DNA of 64,000 nucleotides from Paracoccus versutus (GTDB lineage Bacteria > Pseudomonadota > Alphaproteobacteria > Rhodobacterales > Rhodobacteraceae): NCBI RefSeq assembly GCF_000763885.1, contig NZ_JRKO01000014.1:36941-100940 (forward strand), given 5' to 3'. Shown here in pieces: positions 63,865 through 64,000 of the stretch (positions within the stretch are counted from its first letter, which is position 1; the number at the start of each line of letters is the position of its first letter). The notes under the pieces were generated by a model that had not been told where the DNA came from, made no database searches, and saw only the letters and a list, made by a program, of their open reading frames with translations. Position numbers and translations under genes: made by a program.

Positions 63865-64000
63865 TCAGTATTCGTCATGCAGCCTGAGCCAGCTCATGGC
63901 GCCGTTTTCGTTGCGGCCCTTGGGGGTCAGGTCCAGCCAGTTGAACGCGCCCATCAGCAGTTCCACGCCGCGGTGATAGGTGGAATAGCTGTGGAAGAGG
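63865..64000 (-). CDS. DUF899 family protein, C-terminal part only
   Basis: The last 44 codons read FHSYSTYHRGVELLMGAFNW and then LDLTPKGRNENG before SWLRLHDEY and stop. This matches the C-terminus of DUF899 thioredoxin-like proteins (FHTYSTYARG...YLDL.PKGR). The gene continues beyond the window. Function unknown. Confidence 0.75.
   Translation of the reverse strand, partial: LFHSYSTYHRGVELLMGAFNWLDLTPKGRNENGAMSWLRLHDEY

Overview
This 64 kb window is GC-rich chromosome or megaplasmid DNA with dense alphaproteobacterial gene content. The mix of several ABC importers, catabolic enzymes, a KynA-type dioxygenase and Ni-urease, together with codon usage, points to Rhodobacterales, probably Paracoccus or a close relative. 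That placement is inference: no rRNA or other marker gene is present. Most genes are organised as small catabolic modules, each with its own importer and regulator. No tRNA, rRNA, CRISPR array or phage was seen.

Region 1 (1-7.5 kb): a proline-racemase-family gene (cut by the window edge) and a LacI-type repressor on the minus strand, divergent from a carbohydrate-type ABC importer and an aldehyde dehydrogenase. LacI-type operators lie on both sides of the repressor gene. Region 2 (7.6-19.9 kb): an aspartase gene remnant, then a GntR repressor divergent from a peptide-type ABC importer, an M20 hydrolase lacking usual metal ligands and an ornithine-cyclodeaminase-like enzyme. A two-domain ATPase, a D-cysteine desulfhydrase/ACC deaminase homologue, a rhodanese, an SDR and an IclR regulator follow. 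The same 14-base palindrome-like site occurs at both divergent promoters of this module. Region 3 (20-32 kb): an ATP-dependent hydantoinase/oxoprolinase pair (HyuA, HyuB) divergent from a second complete peptide-type ABC importer, a DAO-type flavoenzyme and an AldA-like dehydrogenase.

Region 4 (32-42 kb) is a tract of decay. It holds a truncated ceramidase-like gene, an IS3 remnant, a kynureninase with an in-frame internal deletion, an intact tryptophan 2,3-dioxygenase, and frameshifted AraC, aldehyde dehydrogenase, UbiD, FAD-oxidoreductase and UbiX genes, with a RidA homologue between them. Outside this tract almost every gene is intact.

Region 5 (43-57 kb) is the most interesting part. An AmiC-like cytosolic amide sensor and an AmiR-like ANTAR antiterminator are followed by a leader with a strong intrinsic terminator. 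After it come a nitrilase-superfamily amidase, a urea/amide-type ABC importer (with a permease-ATPase fusion) and a urease operon in the order ureAB(fused)-C-G-D-E-F. UreC keeps all nickel ligands but departs from the family in the active-site flap and in a pocket loop. The block ends with a solute-binding-like protein that has no signal peptide. The organisation suggests one amide- or urea-induced nitrogen-scavenging unit controlled by antitermination.

Region 6 (57-64 kb): a MITE-like inverted-repeat element, an arsRC-acr3-arsH arsenic resistance operon, a small ORF and a frameshifted RNA polymerase omega-like ORF. These are followed by an SPW-repeat membrane protein, a Deg-type periplasmic protease, a phytanoyl-CoA dioxygenase family protein and the 3' end of a DUF899 gene.
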